A stretch of DNA of 64,000 nt, taken from contig CM056742.1 of assembly GCA_029851415.1 (NCBI GenBank), positions 51,128,954 to 51,192,953 on the forward strand. Reading direction: 5' to 3'. The notes under the pieces are model-generated. The model was not told the origin of the DNA and ran no database searches. It saw only the letters and a list, made by a program, of their open reading frames with translations. Shown here piece by piece: positions 23,493-33,522 of the stretch (its first letter is position 1; the number at the start of each line of letters is the position of its first letter). The translations under genes were made by a program, and so were the position numbers. This DNA comes from Eretmocerus hayati. Its lineage: Eukaryota > Arthropoda > Insecta > Hymenoptera > Aphelinidae.

Positions 23493-23986
23493 GCTGAGAG
23501 AAAGAATAAAGATGAAGTCTCATGAGCCTGAGGAATGTATAACTTGACCCAAAAATGACTACTACGTGTCTGGTCCACGCGGAAAATATGGGTTAGGCAA
23601 GGTCATCCGCTTACAAGAGCTTCTTCATTTTGATGTCTATTTCCACGTATTTCTACTCTAGTCATTGTTTATCCCGTACATGAGGGTCATTTCGGAGCAT
23701 TTCACGATGTACCGCCACCATGAAAGTCTCGAAAGATTCCAGAAAAGTTTTGACACTTATCCAAAAAAAGTTTGTGTTAGGTTTTTCTTTAAATTTCTCG
23801 ATCGTGAGCCGTAAGATCCGAAAAGGAACATCCTGAGCCATTGACAGCCTTTTTAAGAAGTCCTAGCTCTGACTCGACTTATTTGAACGTAATTCCAAGA
23901 ATTTTCTGTGTCAAGACTATCTCTATCATGTGAAAAGTAAAGGCTTGCGGTCACCGTGTACCTCAAATACCTATCCAACTCCATCC
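23493..23986. other. Unassigned spacer
   Basis: Nothing recognised. Confidence 0.35.
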
Positions 23987-24447
23987 TTAACCCTCAGTTG
24001 GCACACGTGGGTCTATTGTACCCAAGGCCTTTTTTATGAGATCGGCACGCTCGTAATTCGGAGTTTCCTGGGCTCAGAGTGACATTTGTTGGTAGTCAGG
24101 ATGTGACACTTACCGACCGTGCACATAGCAACAGGTCTGGCGCGCGCGTCTCCCCACCACAGCCAAGCGAAATCGCCGCTGGGTCTGAAGTACCCAGGTG
24201 TGCCAGCTATGCGCACTATTTTTCGTTGCATTTTATTGTTGCAAGGATAAATTATTGCAAAAAATTGCAAAAAAGGCTTTTTCACTGAAAATATCCTAGA
24301 GAATGCAATTTTCAATGGAATGAGCTGAAAATTTAACACGGCGGGTCGGAACGGTGGAAAAGTGTTAGGTGCGTGATCATGAAAAATATCAATTGGATAT
24401 ATTTCGAGCTAGTCTCTAGTTCAATTTTCAGAAAGAATTAAAATCAT

Positions 24448-24510
24448 GTCAGTGAAGTTTTGATCGATCATGGATCGAATTTTTTTTTTGCTCTATTTGT
24501 TCGAAAATTT
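24448..24510 (+). repeat. Fragment shared with 35741-35805
   Basis: GTGAAGTTTTGATCGATCATGGATCGAATTTTT-type text (more than 30 matching bases) occurs in both places and then diverges. At 35741 it lies at the end of the RNase H frame, so this may be a scrap of the same retroelement. Confidence 0.6.
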
Positions 24511-24680
24511 CCTCAGGAACACGATGGAATGTTCAGAATTCCAGTCCGAGGTTTGAATCATGTCTAAAAAAAGGTTTTTGTATCAAACAATTTTTTTTCT
24601 CGGTAACTACTAGCCGGAAACCAGTGAAAAGTCACCAGTTCTGTCGAAGGAGTCAAAAGACACACCACAGAATTTTTTCC

Positions 24681-25125
24681 GACCAGATCGGTTGCTGGGA
24701 AGACCTGGAAATGGGGCTCAGAATTCGAGCGATTTTCACTTCTATGTGAATTTTTTGGAGGTTATGGGTCGGAGACCGATAAATACTCCCGGAAAATATT
24801 TTTCGAATGGAAATATAGAACCATACAATTTTTCGACCCGATCGATCGCTGGGAACACCCAAAATCGATACGATAGGAGGTCCGAAATGGGGTTTTTGTC
24901 CGTTTTTTCGGAGGTTATGGCCAGGAGACCGGTGAATTTATCAGCATTATATTGTTACGTCGGAAATATATGCATATAATTTCTTTCAACGCGATCGATT
25001 GCTGGGAACACCCAAAATCGATACAATAGAAGGTCCGAAATGGGGTTTCTGTCCGTTTTTTTGGAGGTTACGGCAAGAAGACCGGTGTATACTTTCGGAA
25101 TTAGTTGCGAAAGTATACACCGGTC
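24681..25125 (+). repeat. Three tandem ~154-bp units
   Basis: Units begin at about 24681, 24835 and 24988 with a phrase like GATCGNTTGCTGGGAA and share GGTCCGAAATGGGG, TTTTTTGGAGGTTA and GAGACCGGTG. Units 2 and 3 are much closer to each other than to unit 1. The last unit ends in a near-perfect hairpin (GACCGGTGTATACTTTCG and its complement, 25080-25126). Confidence 0.85.
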
Positions 25126-26332
25126 GAGAGAGTGCTCACAGCAAAGGGAGGTGACGCATGAAAAGTTCTAATATCCCAATAAGGAACTTGCATGAAAAAA
25201 TATTCGGCTTGCTTTTGATCTGAATCTGATTATTAGGGTGAGTGTAGACTATCTACAAAAGTTTCGGCTGAAAATATGCTGTTTACATTTAAGAATTCGC
25301 GAATAAAATCGTTGAAAAATCGTAATTATTAGATTCGCGCTCAAACGATTTTGATTGGTCGGACAATCGTGACGTCACGATTGCCAGGGTGCTGAACCAA
25401 TAGGAATCTTTCAGGCTCTAATCCCATGTTAATTTGCTTCGTCTGCTGCGGAGGCTCGGTCGCGCGTCGTCCGCTCCATTTATCACACGACTTTTGAGGT
25501 TACACTTGATTTCGGGATCCGCACGATGACGACAAGTCTCGCAAGTCGGCAATAACTATTACTAAGTGATCCCTGTGATTTTTGTCTACTTGGAGAGTGT
25601 ATTTATCGGTAGATTTGGTGCGTTGATGATGTTAATCGTTTCGAACGTCATTGTAAACATGACACACAGATACAACACATGCACGCGGGCGCTCGGGCAC
25701 GTTCGGTCATGTCGCTCGGCTTTCCCGGAGCGTTTGAATCGTTGCAAATATTGAACGATTTACAATAATTTATTACTCGCAGTCCGTGCAAATAAAAGTT
25801 TCGGGAAAAATAATTACTTTGTAAATCGTACCTAGTCTATCTGTTAAAATTAAAATTGAAAAACATGCAAGTTCCTTATTGGCGATCTGAGGATTTCATT
25901 GATGTTCAAACATGACTGTGGGATACGATGAATACCTTAGTTAATTCAAGAATAATATATGATTCGTTCAAAAAGTAATAGATCAGTTGTGGATTCACCT
26001 CTTGTAGTCTCTTTCCGATCAAACGGATGTTCGCCTATATCTGTAACATGCATCGCTCTAGGGGAATTCTGACATCACATACGCGTTTAAATGTGCACGA
26101 TTATTACATGTAGTGTTACAAATATGGATCATCTTGGAATGGCTCTGAATCCTGACAAAATGTTCGTATTGAACGACTTTCGAACAAAACGACGTAGGTA
26201 TTCCTCTTCACTAAATCTCAATGTATATCACCACAGCTACATCTCTGGCGAGCTTAGGCCAGACCAACAAATGATATGGATGAATATACGAGGGAATGTT
26301 GTTGTCTCTTCAGCTCTGAGAGTTATTCTGAG
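25126..26332 (+). other. Interior of the TTAA element; no gene recognised
   Basis: Contains the CCAAT/CRE patch described separately, followed by short plus-strand frames at 25566-25754 and 26091-26336 without recognisable motifs. The 25430-25560 stretch is GC- and CpG-richer than the surroundings. Whether a transcript starts here is unknown. Confidence 0.3.
25354..25401 (+). promoter_or_regulatory. Promoter-like cluster: two CCAAT boxes around a palindromic CRE
   Basis: An inverted CCAAT box (ATTGG, 25354-25358), a full CRE (TGACGTCA, 25370-25377) and a direct CCAAT box (25397-25401) lie within 48 bp. The CRE is the centre of a perfect 20-bp palindrome (25364-25383). It sits inside the TTAA element, so it could be a transposon promoter or a carried fragment of a host promoter. 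Confidence 0.4.
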
Positions 26333-26839
26333 CTGAAAGATCATAGCTCGAGTGATTGAAGAAGGATCGTGGTGAGTATCAAAATGCGTGGATTTAAATA
26401 ACACAAAAATGACGATTATTTAAAAAATCCCCGACCGATGATTATAACTCTTTTTGGAAAATGATCTAGAGATTCGCCCGAAATATGTCCAATTGGTATT
26501 TTTCATGATGACGCACCTAACACTTTTCCACCGTTCTGACCCGCCGTGTTAACTGAGTTATCTCAAGATCAAGTAGATATGAGAAAAAGATAGTCCAGTG
26601 GTCGATCTTTCAATGGAGGTCTTCGTTCCGGCATATTGGGTGAGAAAAAAAATTCTCAATTCATCGGTCAAAATATGTCGGAATAAATACCCTTTTTCCG
26701 AGATCCACTCTTGCGCTATTTTTTTCTTGAATTGGCCTCATCTCGAGATGACTCAGTTGAATTTTCAGCTCATTTGGATGAAAATTGCGCCGTCTACAAT
26801 TTTTTTTTAGTGAAAAGGGTGATTTTTTCCATTTTTCTG

Positions 26840-27170
26840 GACATTTGTATTTTTTGGAATTTTTTATTCGACCTTGGAGCATATCTGGATACATTGGCCG
26901 ATCAAAAACGTATCAAAGAAGCTACAAAAAAATTTTCTTCCTGTTAGTACTATGTTTAAATAGTACGAAAAAATTTTTTCCAGATTTTTTCGCCCCCCCC
27001 CCCCCCCCCCCCCTGTAATAGGCTCTAGGGTTAGGGTCCATGGAAGGGCCATTTTGAGCCCTTTTTGAGACATTTGTATTTTTTGGAATTTTTTATTCGA
27101 CCTTGGAGGATATCTGGATACATTGGCCGATCAAAAACATATCAAAGAAGCTACAAAAAAATTTTCAAGT
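26840..27170 (+). repeat. 95-bp direct repeat flanking a dispersed insertion
   Basis: GGACATTTGTATTTTTTGG through CAAAGAAGCTACAAAAAAAT occurs at 26840-26935 and again at 27066-27165, nearly identical. The dispersed poly-C repeat fills the gap. A 95-bp duplication is too long for a usual target duplication and suggests local tandem duplication or strand slippage. Confidence 0.75.
26938..27064 (+). repeat. Dispersed 120-bp repeat with poly-C, copy 2
   Basis: Aligns with 17376-17495; here the poly-C run is about 21 bases and TAGGG is duplicated (TAGGGTTAGGG). Confidence 0.8.
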
Positions 27171-27255
27171 CAAAAGATTCAATATAATAGCTACAGCATC
27201 AATTTTTCGGTGTGGGTCGAATCGACTCAGGTTGGCCAGTTAGAGAGCGTGCACA

Positions 27256-27351
27256 AACCACGTTCCCAGTTTGGGGGGGAGGGAGGGGTCCGGTCCATAT
27301 CCACGGTTTGCCACGGCGGGGGAGGGGGGTCATGATGCCGAGCAACGTGTT
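27256..27351. mobile_element. ~95-bp mini element with G runs, copy 1
   Basis: The tips AACCACGTT and CAACGTGTT face each other. The interior shares CCACGGTTTGCCAC..GGGGG and poly-G runs with 29170-29264. Confidence 0.45.
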
Positions 27352-27664
27352 ACACTTGTATATAGAAAACTATCTTTGATGATCGCGTTTTAATGCCTTG
27401 TCAGCATGTCAGCCAACGCTCATAACTACAAAAAGAAATCCTTACCTTCAGATTGATTTCGTTCTTACCGCAAGATGCAACAAATGTGAGATAAAAATCT
27501 TCAAAATGAGCAAGAGCTTCGTCTGAAGCGGGATTTGATCTTAGCGCAAGCATCATTTGTAGTTGGACTGCAGAACTCTCATGTTCACCGATGCATGTTT
27601 ATATGTTTATAATAGGTTAGAGATTATACTTCTTTTGGAAGAGATGGGAAAATAATTCCATATA
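27352..27664. other. Unassigned spacer
   Basis: Nothing recognised. Confidence 0.3.
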
Positions 27665-28590
27665 GAGTAAGTGTACCCAACTTGCCCCCAAATGCCGATC
27701 TCGGGAATGGGCACTCCTTGGCCCCCCGGCAATTTTTTCGCGTTTGTTATGTTAAAATATGAGAAAGTGAATAGTTTGCGTCGACCCCGAATCATTCCTG
27801 CGTTCTCCAGAAAATTTGAAGTGATTTTTCTATTTTTCGTGATTGCTTAGCTAAGAAAGCACCGAGGGGATTACGTTCAGTAAAATTCGTGCCTAATTTT
27901 TTGAGTTCAACCAATCTTAACGTACCTTAGCGCATTCGATTCCTTGTTTCTAAACCTGTAAAATCCGTTCTTCAAAGTTGCAAAATTCGGATCTGGAGCT
28001 AATTTATGTGCAAAACACGGAGATGGTTTGTAAAAAAAGCAGGTCAACATCGGAGTGTACCCAACATGCCCCCATATATGGTTATCTCGAAAGGGCGAGC
28101 AGTACGACTTCTTTCACCACTCAGAACGTGTTTATCACGTCAAAATAGGTCGGAAAGAGTGTTTTGGACCGGCGAAAAGCTCCAAACCTGCGTGCACGAC
28201 GATAAAAACACTCTATCATCGATTTCCATAATTTATTTTGGAAGAATTGAGACAGTTCGGCTCCAATTCATCAAAATTAGACGTAGCTTAGTACATTTTG
28301 AAGGTCCTGAAGCAAGCTCTAAAATGAGCTTGAATACGTTGGAAAATATTGAGGTAGATCAGAGTTGTTGGGGAAATGGCTTAATGGAGGCAAGTTGGGT
28401 ACACCATTTTGTAAACTCTAAGAATTCACTCTTTGGAAAAATTAAGTTGATTGAATTTGAACGTACTTCAATTCAATTTGAAGGTCTTAAAACAAGCTTT
28501 AAAATGAGCTAAAGCACGTTGAAAATTGTTGAGGTAGACCAAAGTTATTAAGAAAATGGCTTAATGGGGGCAAGTTGGGTACACTTACCT
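27665..28590. mobile_element. TA-flanked element, AGGTAAGTGTRCC tip family, member 2
   Basis: The right tip on the complement reads AGGTAAGTGTACCCAACTTG; the left is GAGTAAGTGTACCCAACTTG. TA lies at both borders (27663-27664 and 28591-28592). Inner copies of GGGGGCAAGTTGGGTAC recur. The 168-codon frame inside (28006-28512) crosses these repeats and is not supported as a gene. Confidence 0.8.
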
Positions 28591-29169
28591 TACCTTTTAA
28601 ACCTCTTACAAACCCATGATTAAGATTTTGACGATTCGCGAACACACAGAAATCACAATCATATAACAAAATTATTTGTCGAGTGGCTGAATATTCAGCT
28701 TTGAACAGTTTCACATGTGTAAACATTAATAGTAGCTCGTGCAGCAGAGGATGTGTGAGACAAGATTCGCCTGATTAGACGACGAACCTTTATTGAAGTC
28801 GAATACTCTTGACATCGTCGTATTTTCTGACATGAAGAAAAAAGCTTTTTTCTTTCATCCGATGGTCAGATTTTAAGAAATCTAAGACGCAACAGTAAGT
28901 CCTTACGGCAACCTGACAGTGAGGATTTCTTCTTGCCTGTGCACAAGCAAAACTTGCAACATACACGAAGCCTACTGATATTTTGTTAAGCGGCTGTCGG
29001 CTTGATGATGACGAACAATCGACAAAAGAGGCACCCTATACCTATTATTCATAACATAAAAGAGTGGATTTAGAAAAGGCATGCCGTTTGAGCACGAATT
29101 TTCGTAAGTTTGATTTATCATTTAAAAAATCCCAAATTTAAATGGATTTTCGGAAAATTCTTAATTTAT
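28591..29169. other. Unassigned spacer
   Basis: Nothing recognised. Confidence 0.35.
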
Positions 29170-29264
29170 ACCACGTTCCGGGGGGGGGGGTCAGAGAAAA
29201 TCCACGGTTGGTCACCCAGGGGGGGGGGAGAGGTCCAAATCGCCGGGAATGAGGCAACGTGGTT
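29170..29264. mobile_element. ~95-bp mini element with G runs, copy 2
   Basis: The tips ACCACGTTC and GCAACGTGGT face each other, with two runs of G inside and the phrase CCACGGTTGGTCACCC. Confidence 0.45.
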
Positions 29265-29317
29265 TATGCACCTTCCCTTATATGTTATTTGGCGGAGGCA
29301 TGCCAGCTAAGGGTTAA

Positions 29318-29607
29318 TCTACGGCGGAATTTTGATTATTTCAAGTTTGTGTCAATTACTGGCCTCTTCATCCGTATTGCAAAAGTATCGCAAGTAAATG
29401 ACCTTGACCGCGGGCACGATCTTTCTAACCCATGAAATCAGGCCCATTTTTGTTCACACATCTTTCCAATCACGTTGATTTGGGCTGAACGACGAGTTGC
29501 CGTTCAGACTTTTTAGCTATTCAAAAACTGATGGGATAACTTGAACATGATTTTGAGCCAGCGTGGAGCGCTTGATCATCGAGTAGCCATGCAAACTGAC
29601 TTTTTCC
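29318..29607. other. Spacer with motif shared by the next hairpin
   Basis: GATTTGGGCTGAACGACGAG at 29469 resembles the arm of the hairpin at 29608-29731 and text near 41180. Confidence 0.35.
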
Positions 29608-29731
29608 CCACTTTATTCCAATTCTCCCGTGATTTGGGGTAAAAGACGAGAAATGCCACCATTATTATATCATCTAACTTGAATGGCTGTTCTCGTCGTT
29701 TAGCCCAAATCGCGGGAGAATCGGATAAAAG
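29608..29731. repeat. Hairpin element, GATTTGGGC family, copy 1
   Basis: ATTCTCCCGTGATTTGGGG and AGACGAGAA in the left arm pair with TTCTCGTCGT and CCCAAATCGCGGGAGAAT in the right arm, around a 35-bp loop. A diverged relative lies at 41150-41290. Confidence 0.65.
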
Positions 29732-31546
29732 TCCGGATTCCAATGTGCTAATTTTATACGTTAGGAAGTACCAGCGGTTCAGTTATTCCCATTTATTCAC
29801 TACACTCTTATAATTTATACTGAACGGCGAGTTGTAGAGGAAAATTTAGTTCTCGATTTATTCAATAACAATAACTGGACAACTCATCTCAACCTTTGTC
29901 TCATCGAAATTTTAACATAAGATGTAGATAGAACTCCACGGCCGTGTTGCATTGCACGGCTATCGCATACCCTCAATCTCTTCTAATCGGCAAATGCTTC
30001 CTGTCAATTAAAAACAATTTTTTTGGTGAATGCCAGCCGAGGGAATGCTGAAAAATGTTTTTTGAGCCAGAGAAAAGGAAAAACGATCGTTGCGCGATAG
30101 TTCCAGCTATGTCCACATATACGATGGGGAATAGAAATATCAACGATGGGTTCTCAACAATAATAATTTTGGTCTAAAATACACGTGCATTCACTCTTTC
30201 TGATCCCCTCAGTAGAATAAATTGATATCATTGCTTCCATGCTAAGAGTATAACAGTTATAATCAATTAAATATCAAATGTCGTGGAAGAGCCAAATCAT
30301 TAGTTTCGATACTTGGGAATGAGATCTGAAGATCAGTTTGCAATTTTTGTCATATATCTCGAGGCAATAAGACTGGTGTACAAGTGTGTGGACATCAGAG
30401 TTTACAGGCACGGTAATGCTGATGATTTCATCTTTCGCGACCGATTTTGTGACAATAGTTCCTCTTGCCTTAAAATTATCTGATGACCTTTAACCCGACT
30501 TTAAAGCCCCTTCTTCAAGTAGTGAGTTTGTATGAAAAAGAAACTGACTATCGGTTTCTTGGTCTGAAAACAATGCGATATTCGTCCATTTGGATCACCG
30601 AAAGGGTTCGCTTGAGAAATTTTGGGGAATCTTCAAAATTTGGATTGATGCAGAGCCGACTCAAAATTTTGTCGACGTATGTATACACCGGTCAGAAGAG
30701 TACACATGCCAAGAATCGAAATTCCGAGCGCTGCATAAACATTTATAGCCAAAAATTAGCCATATGTCACTAACTTCGTCAGTTTCGTTGACATCATGTT
30801 ACAACACTAAAAATCTGGGCCGAAACTATTCTTTCCCTTAGTGTATGATGGGAATAGATGAAATCTACGTGGAGCAGTTTCTATGCCAACATCATGATTT
30901 TTGCGATCACTTTTGAGAATGAAATGTTTGTTCCATGGATGTCAGTTCCGTGTACTCAAAAGCTGTTTCCTGGGAGAATCAATAGAGCTAACCCGTTTTT
31001 CCAAACGTTATCATAAGTTTCACGACAAATTTAAATTCTATTCGCCAAAACGATTGAAACAAAGTCAGCATGGGCGTGCGGGGTCTCCACAATTTTTACT
31101 TCTCGATTTTTAGAACCAAAGCGTGCAAGTTTTCGCAATAATACTCCTATTCATACAGGGCTATTTTCCGCTTATAATCGATGCGCTTTCTCGCCATAAT
31201 GTGTCACATCTAGTTCACTTAGGCCCGTAATACTTGATGCATATAAATCTCGCCGAAAAGACCGTTACGATGGATCATACGCAGAAGGGACTCTTGCTCG
31301 CTCTTGTCGAGATACAATGTTTATATTTTTATAAATACCTACTTAGCTTGCCGAATGTTCCCTAAAAATAATCATGAAATATCCTCGTTGAGTGGAATTG
31401 CCTCAGCTTGCAGCCATCTGACAACTTGGAGTATTCGTTCTCGTACATCGAATTTTCATTCGAAGCAACTGAGAATTTTTCCTTACCGAGTGAGCGTAGA
31501 TTTTGACTTAATAAGTTCTTATATGAAGAAGTTGAAAATACTTGAA
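29732..31546. other. Unassigned region
   Basis: No repeats or coding-like frames recognised across 1.8 kb. A phrase GTATACACCGGTC near 30681 matches the hairpin at the end of the 154-bp tandem array (25110). Confidence 0.35.
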
Positions 31547-31548
31547 TA

Positions 31549-32381
31549 AGGTAAGTGTACCCAACTTGCCCCATTAAGCCATTTTCTTAATAACTTTGGC
31601 CCATCCCCATATTTTCCAACGTACCTTAGCTCATTTTAAAGCTTGTCTCAAGACCTTTAAAATGAGCTAAGATACGTCCAATTTGGATATAGTGAAGGCT
31701 AGCTGTTTGAATTCTCCCAAAAAGTGATTTTTGAGAGTTTACAAAAGTGTGTACCCAACTTGCCCCCATCATTTAAAACAATGTAAATCGGCGATGAAGT
31801 GAATAGAATCGCTTTGATCCGTTTTGGTCACCGTGCAGCGACATTTGTAGCTTTTAGCTGGCCCAAGACATCGTTTCCGACCTATTTTGACGTGATAAAC
31901 ACGTTCTGAGTGGTAAAAAAGCCATACTGCACGCCTTTCCGAGATAGCCATATGGGGGCATGTTGGGTACACTCCGATGTCGGCCTTCTTGATTCTCAAA
32001 CCATCTTCGTGTTTTGTACATAAAATCGCTCCAAATCAGAGTTCTGCAACCCTAAAGAGCGAATTTTGAAGGTCTTGAGACAAGGAATCGAATGCGCTAA
32101 GGTACGTCAAGATTGGTCGAATAAAAATAAATTGGCACCGGTTTTAGTGAACGCGATTTCCTCCTCGATTTCTTAGCCGTGCAAACACGAAAAATGGAAA
32201 ACTCACTTTATATTTTTTGGAGAACGCAGAAATGATCCGGGGTCGATGAAAACTACGTATTTTCTCATATTTTAACATAACAAACGTAAAAAGAAATTGC
32301 GGGAAGGTCAACGAGCGCCCATTCCTGAGATCGACATATGGGGGCAAGTTGGGTACAGAGGCAAGTTGGGTACACTTACCT
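31549..32381. mobile_element. TA-flanked element, AGGTAAGTGTRCC tip family, member 3
   Basis: Both tips read AGGTAAGTGTACCCAACTTG inward, with TA on each side (31547-31548 and 32382-32383). It is closer to 27665-28590 than to the two TGCCTAATTTG members, and lies in the opposite orientation to it. A second inner tip copy lies just before the right end (32340-32358). Confidence 0.9.
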
Positions 32382-32383
32382 TA

Positions 32384-33124
32384 TATAGAATCATTGACTT
32401 TAACCACGTAATCAATCAATAGGTATAATAACAAGAACATGAATACGCCAAACGAAAGAGCCTTTTCAAAATTCCAAATTCAAAGTGAAACTGAATACGA
32501 AATCCTCGAGTATAGTTCAAATCGCAGTCATCAGTTTTGGTGCTATCTTATTTTAGGTAACATGACCGATTTAATGGGCGATGGGTGATTTATCGCTAGA
32601 CAAGAAACTGCAATTTGACAATATGAGAGATGGTGGCATTTTTCTCATGATGTATTCCAGGCCCCGAACTGTCAAATATCTCGACAAATTGAATAGAGAA
32701 GAGACTGGTGCTTCGCGTATTCCTCGTGGACTTTGCGTAAAATTGCGTGCCTCGTTCAATCAGTTCTTCGATATCTACAGCATAGTCTGAGCAGCATTTT
32801 GATGCTCGCCGGGAATCGAAATCAGACAGAAGTAACACCAATTAGTCACTTCGAACTAATGACAGTGGAACCTGTTCAATTTGGGTACCTCGGTTTTGCG
32901 CATCAAAAATGTTCAACTCAGCGAAGAGTTCAACATACAGGGCCAATTTCAAATCATTTGATGTATGAATCGTAAATGCCTTCAAATGTGAATGACAAAG
33001 TGGTCAGCTAATCGTTAATCTAGTTGAATACTTCATTTTTGTCCGAGACTCGTCAAGCTTTGATTGTCTCTAGGCGCTATCTCAATACAGAATTTGGATG
33101 GTTGACGATCTTGTAATCAGAGAA
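32384..33124. other. Probable upstream retroelement debris
   Basis: Several short frames on both strands are open (for example 32581-32790), but none carries a recognised motif. Because an RNase H relic follows at 33125, this may be its decayed upstream polyprotein. Confidence 0.3.
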
Positions 33125-33522
33125 AAAGCTCTAGCACTGTATGCAGATGGTAGTAAACAACCCAATCGACGCTCAATAGGAAGCGCTTATATTGTTGTCG
33201 CGATACTCTCAACCTAACAATCACCAACAGCCTGAACTCAAAAATTTCTATATTCACAGCAGAAATTTTATAGCAATTTACAATTTAGTTAGAAGCGTAC
33301 TTGATCATCCATACCAAAATCTAATCGTTTTCTCGGACTCCTTGAGTGCAGTTCTTGTGATCAAGTCAGTACTCAATTCAATAAAGGCTAACCCGTATGT
33401 TTTGCGAATCCGTCAAGGTAATCGAAGAGTCTTATGAGATAAGTGACACGAATAGTAAAATGAGTCTCTATTGAAATCCAGCTCACATAGGAATCCGAGA
33501 GAATAAGCTTGCAGATGAATTA

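Larger units (their letters stand above)
24337..26548. mobile_element. 2.2-kb TTAA-flanked element with ~65-bp TIRs
   Basis: The tips read CACGGCGGGTCGGAACGGTG at 24337 and the near-identical complement ending at 26548, with pairing for about 65 bp. TTAA flanks both sides (24333-24336 and 26549-26552). The interior holds a 154-bp tandem repeat, a GC-richer promoter-like patch and no recognisable transposase. A TTAA duplication is the hallmark of the piggyBac mechanism; the tip sequence is not one I recognise. Confidence 0.8.
23991..29313. mobile_element. Possible TTAA-flanked (piggyBac-like) composite
   Basis: The left tip CCCTCAGTTGGCACACG follows TTAA (23987-23990). The right tip, on the complement, reads CCCTTAGCTGGCATGCC and is bordered by TTAA (29314-29317). 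An inner inverted copy of the left tip (AGCTGGCACACCTGGG) lies at 24193-24208. TTAA targets and CCCT tips are typical of piggyBac elements. No transposase is recognised and the span contains many other repeats, so the pairing of these two ends is uncertain. Confidence 0.35.

Noticed and set aside
28006..28512. 168-codon plus-strand frame
   Set aside because: It lies inside a TA-flanked non-autonomous element and crosses its inner tip repeats; no domain is recognisable.
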